From: CAINVV01 sp037137375
GTDB lineage: Bacteria; Bacteroidota; Bacteroidia; Bacteroidales; Prolixibacteraceae
Assembly: GCA_037137375.1 (NCBI GenBank)
Contig: JBAXKJ010000005.1
Location: 124,001-188,000, forward strand
DNA length: 64,000 nt
Reading direction: 5' to 3'
The notes under the pieces are model-generated. The model worked only from the letters and a program-made list of their open reading frames with translations, ran no database searches and was not told the origin of the DNA. A program made the position numbers and the translations under genes. Positions 25,905-34,559 of the stretch are shown here, in pieces. Within the stretch, counting starts at the first letter, position 1, and each line of letters opens with the position of its first letter.

Positions 25905-28070
25905 ATGAAACATGAAGAATTAAAGGATATCATTCGTATCTGCAGGGACAAAACAAAAATAAGATATATCCACAAAGGAGGATTTTTTACCCCTAAACTA
26001 AAGAGCATCAATCATCTTGAAGTAGGTCGATCCAAAATTATCTCAAATCCTGTCACTATTATTGTAGAGTTTCTATATCTTATAAAAAAGAATTTCAGGG
26101 ACTATTTTCAAAGATTGAGAAAGAAATTGTTTCCCCGCCCCGAAAAGATCTTTGGAAAAAATAAAGATAGCAGTATTTCAGGGAAGTTATTTTTCGCCAA
26201 ACGAAAAGATTTTGCCAGACCTATACATCATATAAGGATTGAATTCTGGGCCAGAAGCCGGATGTTTAAATGGAGAAAGCTGAGTACTACACTAACCGGT
26301 CAGGATGGCAATTATGAACTAAAATTTGATTTTTCAGCGGCGAGGAAATGGAGCAACGGTCTTCTTTGCATCGAAATCTATCAGACTACCCATATTTTTT
26401 TTAGAAACGACAAGCCTCATCCTCATGAGGAACTTTTCAAAAGAATAGAAATTCACAAAGACGAATTAGTCGAGGGTGATTTACGCATGAAAGATATTCA
26501 TCTGTTCTACTGGGAGTACAGGAGTGATTTTCCAACTGCCCGGGTAGTTATCAAGGACCATGATAAGGATGCGCCACAATACTATTCAAAAGCCAGGTGT
26601 GATGCAGCCTCTGAGCAGATCATTCCTTTTGAGCTGACAAAAATAAGCCATCATGCACAAATAAATTTAGAGTCCGACGCCATCTCTATCGAATCCATTC
26701 AAAATGATTACCCAATCAATCTCACTCGTTGCATTGAAAGCAAATTACCCGGTTATACCCGAAGCGATGAGTATTTTGGAAACCGTTTAATGAATGGCAT
26801 GAACAGGGGCGCATTTTTGCCAGACAAAGAGAATTCGGACCATTATTGGATCAAATATTTTGGAGCCTGTCAATATGAAGTAAATTCGGTTTATGCCTTT
26901 CCGGATGCTGAAATTAAATTTGAAATCAGGCCTGACGGTATGCCAATACCGATTGAAATAGTGCTTACCGGCCCCCTCACAGCCTATGAAAAAAATCCAT
27001 ATGAAAGGCGTGTCTTCAACCCATCTGACGAACAAAACTGGGCCGCTGCGAAGAGAGTAGCAAGAGTAAATGGTGGCGTTTCTGCCGAAATTGACGAGCA
27101 TTTCACCGGAACACATCTGAACACAGAACAATTTGCTATCGCGGCTTTCAGAAACCTTAGGATCAATCCAATCGCCACACTTTTACTGCCTCACTTGAAA
27201 GAGGTGGTATTGATCAATCATTCGGCAGACAAACTGCTTCTGCGCGATTTTCTTCCGAAAGCAACCGCCCTGACCCAGAAAGGACTGAGCCAACGGGTCA
27301 GTGACTTGCTTGGCACTCAGGACTGGAAAGATTATAAGCCAATGGTTCCAATCAGTGAGGAACACGATGTTGCAAAATCAGACGATCTGTTCTGGCAAAT
27401 CACAGGCCAATATGTGGACAATTTCATCGATGAAAATCTGGACGAGATTAAACTTCAATGGTTCGAAATTTACTGTTTTTCGAAGGATCTCGTGGAGAAC
27501 AGCGTCAAGGTATTTATGTCTGGAGTTGACATAGGGGAATTAAGTCCGGCAGAAAAAAAACAGGCACTCGACCGCATGGAATATTACTTCTTCAAGTACA
27601 GTTTTAATCCTTCCCTGGAAAGAGAAACCATCAATGGCGAATTAAAAGCCTTGTCGCCAATAACCAAGAATAATGGGTCAAAAGATATTAGTCCGGAAGA
27701 TATTCAGAATCTAAAAGACGCTTGCAGATACATCATTTTCGTTGCGACTTATCTGCATACCTGGATCAACGAACATCAGTATGACGACCTTGGTGAATTA
27801 CTCTACAACTGTATAGGCCTTCGCTTTGGAGACGGGGAGAATGGAGTGTTGGCACCTGCAAGTGATTTACGCATTGCTCCTGACCTCACCCATGCCACGG
27901 GAACACTTTGGTTTGCCAATTTACTTTCGCGTACCGAATTTGGTTTCATCACCCGCAACGAAGAGGGCGATGTAAATCCGGTATTCGCTCAATTGTTGCT
28001 GGACAAAAAAATGGAGTTCCTCAAACTTGGAGTGGATGTCAATAGTATTGAATCAAGGACCAATATTTGA
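25905..28070 (+). CDS. Bacterial lipoxygenase with complete iron-ligand set
   Basis: A 721-residue non-heme iron dioxygenase that should add O2 to polyunsaturated fatty acids. Residues 90-205 look like a transthyretin-like beta-sandwich (RIEFWARSRMFKWRKL and DGNYELKFDF). The catalytic part runs from about 290 (SDEYFGNRLMNGMNRG) to the end. Iron ligands are His399 and His404 (HFTGTH), His618 and Asn622 (HTWIN) and the C-terminal Ile721, the same set as plant and animal enzymes. There is no signal peptide, unlike the secreted Pseudomonas LoxA; a hydrophobic patch at 50-60 may help membrane contact. It is divergent from the lipoxygenase-like/kinase-cyclase operon, which suggests joint control. 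An O2-using enzyme is unexpected beside a hydrogenase-based metabolism. Confidence 0.9.
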   Translation: MKHEELKDIIRICRDKTKIRYIHKGGFFTPKLKSINHLEVGRSKIISNPVTIIVEFLYLIKKNFRDYFQRLRKKLFPRPEKIFGKNKDSSISGKLFFAKRKDFARPIHHIRIEFWARSRMFKWRKLSTTLTGQDGNYELKFDFSAARKWSNGLLCIEIYQTTHIFFRNDKPHPHEELFKRIEIHKDELVEGDLRMKDIHLFYWEYRSDFPTARVVIKDHDKDAPQYYSKARCDAASEQIIPFELTKISHHAQINLESDAISIESIQNDYPINLTRCIESKLPGYTRSDEYFGNRLMNGMNRGAFLPDKENSDHYWIKYFGACQYEVNSVYAFPDAEIKFEIRPDGMPIPIEIVLTGPLTAYEKNPYERRVFNPSDEQNWAAAKRVARVNGGVSAEIDEHFTGTHLNTEQFAIAAFRNLRINPIATLLLPHLKEVVLINHSADKLLLRDFLPKATALTQKGLSQRVSDLLGTQDWKDYKPMVPISEEHDVAKSDDLFWQITGQYVDNFIDENLDEIKLQWFEIYCFSKDLVENSVKVFMSGVDIGELSPAEKKQALDRMEYYFFKYSFNPSLERETINGELKALSPITKNNGSKDISPEDIQNLKDACRYIIFVATYLHTWINEHQYDDLGELLYNCIGLRFGDGENGVLAPASDLRIAPDLTHATGTLWFANLLSRTEFGFITRNEEGDVNPVFAQLLLDKKMEFLKLGVDVNSIESRTNI

Positions 28071-28343
28071 GTTCAACTTGTCGAAAGGAATTTAATTGGG
28101 TGTGTGAAAGATGTAACTTATCCCAAAAGTTATGTAACTCTTTATCGCAAAAACGTTCCCAATTTTGCTTTCAATAATCATTATTCAAATCATCCGGAAA
28201 GCAAAATATAACTACCTTTAATACCTGATAAATTTATTCCTGCCCATATCGGACACGCCGGTGTAAAAACCACCTTCCGTTTGGGAATATTGAATCAATT
28301 ACGTCGGATTAATTATTGATCTAATGCTAATAAAAAGAGCCAT

Positions 28344-28673
28344 ATGAAGACAAAGAGAATGCTTATTTTGATCTTATTGTTTGTCCCAATTCTATCTTTT
28401 GCAGGTGAAATCTACGGAACAATCAAAGGTGATGACGGAAAACCATTGACCAACCAAGTGGTACAAATCATGCAAAATGGCAAAATAATAGCATCTGCCA
28501 AAACCGACATCAACGGTTATTTCACAGTTGCCATAAAGGAAATCGGGAAATTTAATATTGAAGTTGTTGGCTACAAAGAAGCCAGCTTTGAAGTCTTTTC
28601 TTCCAATAAATCAACCCGATATAATCTATTGATGAATAAAGCCGGTGACAAATGGATACTCAAGAGCCTTTAG
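28344..28673 (+). CDS. Small secreted beta-sandwich protein (carboxypeptidase-regulatory-like)
   Basis: A 109-residue protein. Residues 1-20 form a signal peptide (MLILILLFVPILSFAG), and the rest is one CarboxypepD_reg-like domain: EIYGTIKGDDGKPLTNQVVQ, TDINGYFTVAIKEIGKFNIEVVGY. In larger proteins this domain sits at the N-terminus of receptors; here it stands alone in the periplasm. Its last 22 bases overlap the start of the next gene in another frame, so the two are translationally linked. The function is not known. Confidence 0.75.
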   Translation: MKTKRMLILILLFVPILSFAGEIYGTIKGDDGKPLTNQVVQIMQNGKIIASAKTDINGYFTVAIKEIGKFNIEVVGYKEASFEVFSSNKSTRYNLLMNKAGDKWILKSL

Positions 28674-29584
28674 CTCCACAAAAGGCAAAAAGGGATTTGT
28701 GGGACAAGATCCAAATTGTGATGCAACCTATCGGTGGATTGATCACAGCATTAACGATAGCTTTGGTCAGCTACTACGGATCTGCCTATCTGAATAACAA
28801 ACAGAATAATGATTCGAAAATCAGGCTCTACACAGAATTGATGAGCAGTCGGGAGGCAGCAGAAAGTGCCCTTCGTAAAGATATGTTTAATTCGATTTTA
28901 GGCACAATTCTCAAGGATTCCCACTCATTGGATGAAAATATCCTCCAGCTGGAGCTTCTGGCCTACAATTTCCACGAATCGCTCAACCTGATGCCGCTTT
29001 TTGTATACCTGGACAGGCAAATCGCTATGGAAAAAAATATTCTGCTCAAAGACGAATACCGAAAGCGATTGTATAAAATGGCCGGTGATGTAATTTCAAA
29101 ACAAATATCGAGCCTGGAAGGTGCAGCTTCCAAGGAGACGATGTTCATTACCTTTGCAGATTCACTAAAAAATAGACGAGGATTATCCGAGGAAAGGTCC
29201 ATGGATTGGAAAGATTCTAAAGTTTTTCAGGATACTGTAATTGATGGAAACACAAAAAACGTGTACAAAAGAGTAGTCTTCCTAAAAGCTTTGGGATTCA
29301 ATGTGGAAGAAAAAAGGGTAAATGTAAGGCTCGATATTGAGACCTCCCTCAACGAAAAGTTTGTAAACATGGTAACCCAGGAATTCACCATCGATTATTT
29401 CCAGTTCCCAATGATTGACAATACACGACTTTCCAACGACATGCGATGCGCTGTAGTCATGCGTGATTTTGACTTTCCAAATTTTATTGAAGTAGATATT
29501 CTCTATTTCCCAGGCTCTCGCTCAAGTCTGAAAGAAAAACCTTATTATGACGAAGTGGTGAAGAAACTTTTAATGGATAAATAG
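28652..29584 (+). CDS. Membrane-anchored protein of unknown function
   Basis: I do not recognise this 310-residue protein. It has a short charged N-terminus, one membrane helix at about residues 26-48 (PIGGLITALTIALVSYYGSA), then a long helical region (50-170) and a beta-rich C-terminal part. It overlaps the previous gene by 22 bp and is the last gene before the second terminator repeat. A sensor or scaffold role at the inner membrane with the preceding secreted domain is possible but unproven. Confidence 0.7.
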   Translation: MDTQEPLAPQKAKRDLWDKIQIVMQPIGGLITALTIALVSYYGSAYLNNKQNNDSKIRLYTELMSSREAAESALRKDMFNSILGTILKDSHSLDENILQLELLAYNFHESLNLMPLFVYLDRQIAMEKNILLKDEYRKRLYKMAGDVISKQISSLEGAASKETMFITFADSLKNRRGLSEERSMDWKDSKVFQDTVIDGNTKNVYKRVVFLKALGFNVEEKRVNVRLDIETSLNEKFVNMVTQEFTIDYFQFPMIDNTRLSNDMRCAVVMRDFDFPNFIEVDILYFPGSRSSLKEKPYYDEVVKKLLMDK

Positions 29585-29627
29585 TACTGCAATGATAATC
29601 AATGGAATGTAATTTATGAATTACGAT

Positions 29628-29664
29628 TCTGAAGGCTGGGAACTTGAGTCCCACTGGCATCACC
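29628..29664 (+). pseudogene. tRNA 3'-end-like remnant
   Basis: The segment aligns with the tRNA-Arg 3' half (from 17794) at 24 of 36 positions, contains TGGGAACTTGAGTCCCA (a 5-bp stem with 7-nt loop where the T-arm should be) and ends in ATCACC just before AAAT. No 5' half, D-arm or anticodon arm precedes it. It is followed at the same distance by the same terminator as tRNA-Arg. It may come from another tRNA gene. Confidence 0.5.
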
Positions 29665-29673
29665 AAATTATCC

Positions 29674-29737
29674 GACACTTACAAGTATTTTGTGGGTGTC
29701 TTTTTTTGACCCGCCAAGTTCAAGCCAAGATTTGGAG
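29674..29737 (+). repeat. Direct repeat, copy 2 (terminator and flank)
   Basis: This copy of 17841-17906 keeps the whole hairpin (GACACTTACAAG/TTTGTGGGTGTC), a run of seven T and the block GACCCGCCAAGTTCAAGCC. It may now end transcription of the 28344-29584 pair. Confidence 0.9.
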
Positions 29738-29838
29738 AATATATCAGATTCTGTCACTTGTTTTACTTCGGTGGTTGATGATCTGTTTGATATTTCTGAT
29801 TTTAACTTAACTTTAATGGATAATTTAAATTCCAACCA

Positions 29839-30003
29839 ATGCAATCACTATTCCTTCTCCCAATGCTCCTAATGTTAGTCATCTATTTGGCGATGATATT
29901 GGCCACTTTCTATTTCGTTTACTACTTGGTGAATAAATCTCTAGTATTGAAAAGAGAACATAATGAACTGTTAAGGCAACTTATTTCAAAATTGGATAAG
30001 TAA
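29839..30003 (+). CDS. Small single-pass membrane protein
   Basis: A 54-residue protein. It starts MQSLFLLPMLLMLVIYLAMI, continues with hydrophobic residues to about position 31, and ends in a charged, likely coiled-coil tail (KREHNELLRQLISKLDK). The hydropathy pattern and clean N-in/C-out-like charge distribution argue for a real gene. Its function is unknown. It lies 101 bp after the second terminator repeat, outside the putative island. Confidence 0.55.
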   Translation: MQSLFLLPMLLMLVIYLAMILATFYFVYYLVNKSLVLKREHNELLRQLISKLDK

Positions 30004-30200
30004 TTATATCCTTTCATTATTTTATAACAATCAGCTATTTCATCCTCTGACGGAAAGATTCGGAGTGTGGCGAGTTGCCTGTGCTAATTGAGTTTCGTCA
30101 GAAGCAATGGCAGTCTTTTTTAGCCTGTAGGGCTTTCACTATTTAACTGAAATTTGCAAAAATGAAATTAAATTATTAAACTTTGTGTACAGAATCATTT

Positions 30201-30235
30201 GGGTATTCCATGCGACCAATAAAAAAATTGTTATC
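30201..30235 (+). promoter_or_regulatory. Repeated intergenic motif, copy 1
   Basis: GGGTATTCCATGCGACC followed by an A-rich run and ATTGT. A second copy with one difference in the 17-base core lies at 56071-56107. This copy is 54 bp before the membrane protein gene at 30289, so it may be a regulatory site. Confidence 0.4.
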
Positions 30236-30288
30236 AAATGAAATCAAACTTGAAGTTTTTATTAACAATCTAAATCAGGTAAAAAAGT

Positions 30289-30885
30289 ATGAAAACGCAT
30301 TTCCTTGCCTTATTTAACATTGAGAACCGAAAAAAGACATTGACTTTTTTGATCTCCTCGATTATTCTGATTATAGCCTCAATTATAGTGGGTATCAATG
30401 ATAATCCTCTGGGAATTGCCATGATTGGGATCGGAATAATCTGTTTCTACTACTCCTTTCTGCATACCTGGAATAAAGCGGGAAATTTCGTTCGGCTGAT
30501 ATATCTATCTCTTGGACTGATGCTTCTGTTGCTTCTGGTAATTATCACTTTTGCCAGTTTGCATAAAACTGAATATCTCAGCGAGGGATTGTTAATGGGA
30601 ATTTTTCTCCTGATTTGTATTCCACTGATCCTTATAGGATTATTCGGGGCTTTCACCAGACCTAACAACACAACATGGAAATGGAGCATGGTGGTTGGGA
30701 TTATCCTGCTGGCAATTGGAATCATTGTCAGCCCGCTTCTCTTCATTCATAATTACAAAATGAACCATTCGGTTGTATGGAGCCTGTTTATTGTATTGGT
30801 AATTTGTTTCCCATTTATTTTGGCAGGTATTCTTTTTATTTGGAGGCATAACAAGAAAATCAAGCACCTTGAACCCAATACTTAA
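30289..30885 (+). CDS. Polytopic membrane protein of unknown function
   Basis: A 198-residue inner membrane protein with five or six hydrophobic segments (for example LISSIILIIASIIVG, LMLLLLLVIITFASL and WSLFIVLVICFPFILAGI) joined by short loops, and a basic C-terminus (RHNKKIKH). I recognise no family. It is convergent with the radical SAM gene, 33 bp away. The shared GGGTATTCC motif lies upstream. Confidence 0.7.
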   Translation: MKTHFLALFNIENRKKTLTFLISSIILIIASIIVGINDNPLGIAMIGIGIICFYYSFLHTWNKAGNFVRLIYLSLGLMLLLLLVIITFASLHKTEYLSEGLLMGIFLLICIPLILIGLFGAFTRPNNTTWKWSMVVGIILLAIGIIVSPLLFIHNYKMNHSVVWSLFIVLVICFPFILAGILFIWRHNKKIKHLEPNT

Positions 30886-30918
30886 TTCTTGACGGACTGG
30901 TGCTGTCCTCAAAATATT

Positions 30919-32043
30919 TTACGCCCACACGCCATGGATCCCATATCCACAAAACCCGCATTTCCCATTCACAACGTTATTTGAGAGTATCGCATAACCC
31001 TTCCTTTCGACAAGCATTTTTTTGCATTGTGGACAAATGGTATTTTCCATCCCGATTTCGGGCACATTGCCAACATAAACGTATTTACAACCTGCCGTGA
31101 TCGCTATATTCCTGGCTTTTAACAAGGTGGCAATCGGAGTAGAGGGTAATTGAGTCAGTTTATACAGGGGAAAGAATCGGTTAAAATGGAGTGGATATTC
31201 TGCAAATCCATTGGAGACCAGCCATTCACACATATTTTTGATCATCTCAAAATCATCGGTCCAGCTGGGTATAACCAAGTTGGTTATTTCAAGCCATACA
31301 TTGTGCTTCTTCAGGGTAATCAACGTATTTAGCACAGGTTGCAATTTTCCTGCATTAAGTTTCAGATAAATGGAATCACTGAAGGATTTAAGGTTAATAT
31401 TGGCCGCATCCAGATATGGAGCAAGTTTATTCAGAGGTTCCTCATTGATGAATCCGTTTGAAACAAATACATTCCGGATTTTCTTTTCATGGGCAAGAAC
31501 TGCCGTATCATAAACATACTCATAAAAAGAGACAGGTTCTGAATAAGTATAAGCAATTGATGCGCAATTGTTTTCCAAACATTGCTCCACCACTTTCTCT
31601 GGCATCAAGTCTATATTATTTGTTTTCTTCGGACTGGTCTGGGATATTTCCCAATTCTGACAATTTAAACAGGCAAAGTTGCATCCTGCTGTGGCAATTG
31701 AAAAAGCGCGGGACTGCGGCAAAAAATGCAGGAGTGGTTTTTTTTCAATTGGATCGACGAAAACGGCACAAGGATCTCCGTAGGCAATAGTATAAAGCTT
31801 GTCATTTAAACTTATCCTATTGTTGCAGGTACTCGTTTCTCCTGATTTAAGGGTGCATTCGTTCGGGCATATACCACATTTTACACCACGTGGTGTGACT
31901 GCATAAAAAATAGCCTCCCTACTCCACTTCCATAGTCTTATATTTTCTGCTAACATATTTTTAGATAATAAATTACCACAAATCAAACCGCCCGTGTACA
32001 GGCAGCTTCTCCTAAGAAATGTGCGTTTACTCAACTTTTCCAT
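30919..32043 (-). CDS. amrS: AmmeMemoRadiSam system radical SAM enzyme, with Tat-like N-terminus
   Basis: A 374-residue radical SAM enzyme. The cluster motif is CNFACLNC (CxxxCxxC), followed by QNWEISQ, and a Cys-rich N-terminal lobe KCGICPNEC; all are typical of AmrS. A C-terminal zinc-ribbon-like pair (CPQCKK and CGFCGYG) is present. Unlike most relatives it has about 35 extra N-terminal residues with SKRTFLRRS and a hydrophobic stretch, similar to a twin-arginine signal (KR variant) or a membrane anchor. It is the last gene of the operon, 36 bp after the spermidine-synthase-like gene. The substrate of this system is unknown; a modification of a small molecule or peptide is assumed. Confidence 0.9.
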   Translation of the reverse strand: MEKLSKRTFLRRSCLYTGGLICGNLLSKNMLAENIRLWKWSREAIFYAVTPRGVKCGICPNECTLKSGETSTCNNRISLNDKLYTIAYGDPCAVFVDPIEKKPLLHFLPQSRAFSIATAGCNFACLNCQNWEISQTSPKKTNNIDLMPEKVVEQCLENNCASIAYTYSEPVSFYEYVYDTAVLAHEKKIRNVFVSNGFINEEPLNKLAPYLDAANINLKSFSDSIYLKLNAGKLQPVLNTLITLKKHNVWLEITNLVIPSWTDDFEMIKNMCEWLVSNGFAEYPLHFNRFFPLYKLTQLPSTPIATLLKARNIAITAGCKYVYVGNVPEIGMENTICPQCKKMLVERKGYAILSNNVVNGKCGFCGYGIHGVWA

Positions 32044-32079
32044 ATGGGTTGAATTAGGTCAATGGCAACTTCCGCATGT

Positions 32080-34530
32080 TTAAATTTTACTCTTGGCCAG
32101 ATAAAAAGAGACTAAAAGATTTAAGAGAACCATGTAAAGACAACTATATAGGACCCCTGCCAAAGGCAACAGGATGACGGTGATGACGATAGTACCCAAT
32201 GCAGCACCAATCAAATCGCCGGCATACATCAGTGAAGCATTTCGTAGGCCATTTCCCTGCCTGATTTTTGTCCCAATTACATATTGAAATCCAGTAATAC
32301 CAGAAATTAACAGGGTAATCAGGCCAAATAAAATCAATTGCAGAAGAGGATTCTTAATCGCTGATTGAAGATTCCAGAATACACAGAATATCAGAGAGTA
32401 CAATGCCAGCAGGGTCTGACCAAAGACAAAATGTTTTCTTTCTGCCTTGAAACGATTACCGACGAGTGAACCGACTGCCAGACCACCCATAAAAATAGCA
32501 ATTATCAATCCGATGGCTGAATACACATAACCGAAAAACGTCTGAAAAGTGAACAGGATCAGAATTTCAAAAACTGATGCCGAGAATCCGGATATATACA
32601 TGCCGGTCGTAACAGATCCCATAAAAAACAAAGGAATCAGCAAAATAATCGCCGGAATCAGCAGTAATAACCATTCGTTGGATGAATAACCGGAAATGAA
32701 TTGCAGAGTGTGATAAAAAACAGGCAAGGGTTTTTCATCGTGATTCATGATTTTTTCCTGAAGATGATTCTTGATCACATCACCTCGCTGCTTAATGGAA
32801 GTATCGTCCAAATAATTTGGGTTAACATACTTTGTCTCTATGGCTTTGGTAGAAAAAAGCCTACAGACATCAGTACGAAGGCCAAAATCGGAAGCCAGAA
32901 AGTAATCACGTTCGCCTGGTATAATTTCTACTTGGATGAAATTATTCTTAAGACTTTGAAATACTGCTGTTTCTATTTTTCTTTTCTCTTCGCTCAGGTA
33001 ATTTCCTGAAGAAGTCAATCCATATAGGACTACCGCTTCAGGATTTAACTTCCGTTTTAGGATTCCCAGAAATTCGTTGGTATAATAACGGTTGATCTGC
33101 AGACTCGACGGATCCGGTACCGCAAAAATTACCACGTCATATTTTTGAGTAGTCCCCTGTATGGCGCGTCTGCCATCGCCCAAAATAAGGCGAACTCTAT
33201 TATCTTTAGGTACAGGAATATATTTGTTTGCCAAAGAGATAATTTCAGGGTTAAGTTCAACATAATCAACTATTTCTACAGTCTTATATTTTAGAATTTC
33301 AGGGATCATCCCGGAAGTACCGCCGGAAATGAGTAGCACGCTTTTGGGATGCTGATGCTGCATCATGGCATAATGGGTGTATTCCTCGCTGGTAATAGTG
33401 TTGTCTGTGCTGCAAAACAGGGAGCCATTGACGAAAAAATTGAACTGACCTGCGCTTTCAGTTACTGTAACGTTACCATATATTGTCTCTCTGCTCTCTA
33501 CAACTGTCTGATTGACAAAAAGAAACGACTTAAGTTTCTTGTCAAGCTGGAAAATAGTTGACATAATAAGAGCCATTAGAGCAACAACCATCCCGATTTT
33601 GAACCTCCTGTCCTTCCTCAGAATGGCCAGGAAGATGACAACCAGCAACAGCAAAATCAGAAATGCCTGAATCACTGATAACCAACGGATAAAAACCAAA
33701 GATACGATCACTCCTCCCGCCAAACTGCCGATTGCTTCCAGGGAATACACCCGAATGAAACCATTATCATCTGATTGACAGTTATGTACAAAGAGGGAAT
33801 AGGTAAATCCGCTAACAAGACAAATCGGAGATAGAAGTAACAAAAGAACGAGTAAAAACCAGGCAGGATTGACCATAATCCCTGGAAGGAAAAAAAATGA
33901 TTTGAAGATATCCAACAATAAAACTAAGACTATTGGCAAAAATGCCAGCAACAGCAGTGCATTGGGAATTAGATTTTTAGTTATCCGAAAATTTGTTTTC
34001 GTCCTGCCGAAAAAGGCCCCCACCCCGGTAAGAAACATCCACGTTCCAATAGTCCAGCTCATCATCAACTCATTACCCTGAAATTGTGTGGTTATTTCCC
34101 GAATCAGCAACACCTGAATGGTAGTCGAAAGAAATCCCGATAAGAGTATCAATATTCTTAGACCATTAACATTTTGCGTTTCTTTAAAATTCTCAAGTGC
34201 AGGATTCGCGGTAGCTGGTTTGAATAAATTAAGATAATAACCACTGTGTCTGAAAAGATGGAAAACAGCCACGAAACTCATGCTTATGCCAAAATTGACA
34301 TGCCATTTGAGCAACATTTTCGCAAGGGGCCACTCGAGTTTATAGTTGATCTGAACAGCTGTCAGGATACCGAGTAAAGCGGTTACAAAAAAAGTGATCA
34401 AAAGGATGGAATTCCAGAATTTCTGATGCAATAATGCTGGAATTATCTTCATCCTTACCAGGAATTCGCCCGCCAGGTATAGCAATAACAACAGTATTCC
34501 AATTGGTATTAACAGGTAAGGAGTATTCAT
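32080..34530 (-). CDS. Membrane protein with central spermidine-synthase-like domain
   Basis: An 816-residue protein with N- and C-terminal multi-helix membrane blocks (about residues 1-330 and 590-816) around a soluble SpeE-like Rossmann domain. The domain shows SVLLISGGTSGMIPEIL (ligand-binding loop), VEIVDYVELNPEII with the acidic adenine-binding end, and ILGDGRRAIQ followed by YDVVIFAVPDP. These fit aminopropyltransferase-like proteins of the fused type. Key SpeE Asp residues are only partly kept, so true spermidine synthesis is uncertain. It sits between the two other AmmeMemoRadiSam genes and should work with them. Confidence 0.85.
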   Translation of the reverse strand: MNTPYLLIPIGILLLLLYLAGEFLVRMKIIPALLHQKFWNSILLITFFVTALLGILTAVQINYKLEWPLAKMLLKWHVNFGISMSFVAVFHLFRHSGYYLNLFKPATANPALENFKETQNVNGLRILILLSGFLSTTIQVLLIREITTQFQGNELMMSWTIGTWMFLTGVGAFFGRTKTNFRITKNLIPNALLLLAFLPIVLVLLLDIFKSFFFLPGIMVNPAWFLLVLLLLLSPICLVSGFTYSLFVHNCQSDDNGFIRVYSLEAIGSLAGGVIVSLVFIRWLSVIQAFLILLLLVVIFLAILRKDRRFKIGMVVALMALIMSTIFQLDKKLKSFLFVNQTVVESRETIYGNVTVTESAGQFNFFVNGSLFCSTDNTITSEEYTHYAMMQHQHPKSVLLISGGTSGMIPEILKYKTVEIVDYVELNPEIISLANKYIPVPKDNRVRLILGDGRRAIQGTTQKYDVVIFAVPDPSSLQINRYYTNEFLGILKRKLNPEAVVLYGLTSSGNYLSEEKRKIETAVFQSLKNNFIQVEIIPGERDYFLASDFGLRTDVCRLFSTKAIETKYVNPNYLDDTSIKQRGDVIKNHLQEKIMNHDEKPLPVFYHTLQFISGYSSNEWLLLLIPAIILLIPLFFMGSVTTGMYISGFSASVFEILILFTFQTFFGYVYSAIGLIIAIFMGGLAVGSLVGNRFKAERKHFVFGQTLLALYSLIFCVFWNLQSAIKNPLLQLILFGLITLLISGITGFQYVIGTKIRQGNGLRNASLMYAGDLIGAALGTIVITVILLPLAGVLYSCLYMVLLNLLVSFYLAKSKI

Positions 34531-34559
34531 TGATAATAATCCAGATAAATCTGATATAC

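Larger units (their letters stand above)
17829..29737. mobile_element. Putative genomic island at tRNA-Arg (no integrase seen)
   Basis: The segment is bounded by the tRNA-Arg terminator repeat (17841-17906) and a second copy (29674-29737) that is preceded by a tRNA 3'-end-like remnant. Between them are accessory genes only: a HicA-HicB fusion, a giant kinase/ATPase/cyclase, two lipoxygenase-family proteins and two unknown envelope proteins. No integrase, recombinase or transposase is present, so mobility is inferred from the repeats alone. If real, the element is old or decayed. Confidence 0.45.

Noticed and set aside
29628..29664. Second functional tRNA gene
   Set aside because: Only a T-arm-like hairpin and acceptor-like 3' end exist; D-arm and anticodon arm are missing upstream.
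29616..29810. Plus-strand frame of 64 codons across the second terminator repeat
   Set aside because: It runs through the tRNA-like remnant and the hairpin; its protein has no plausible features.
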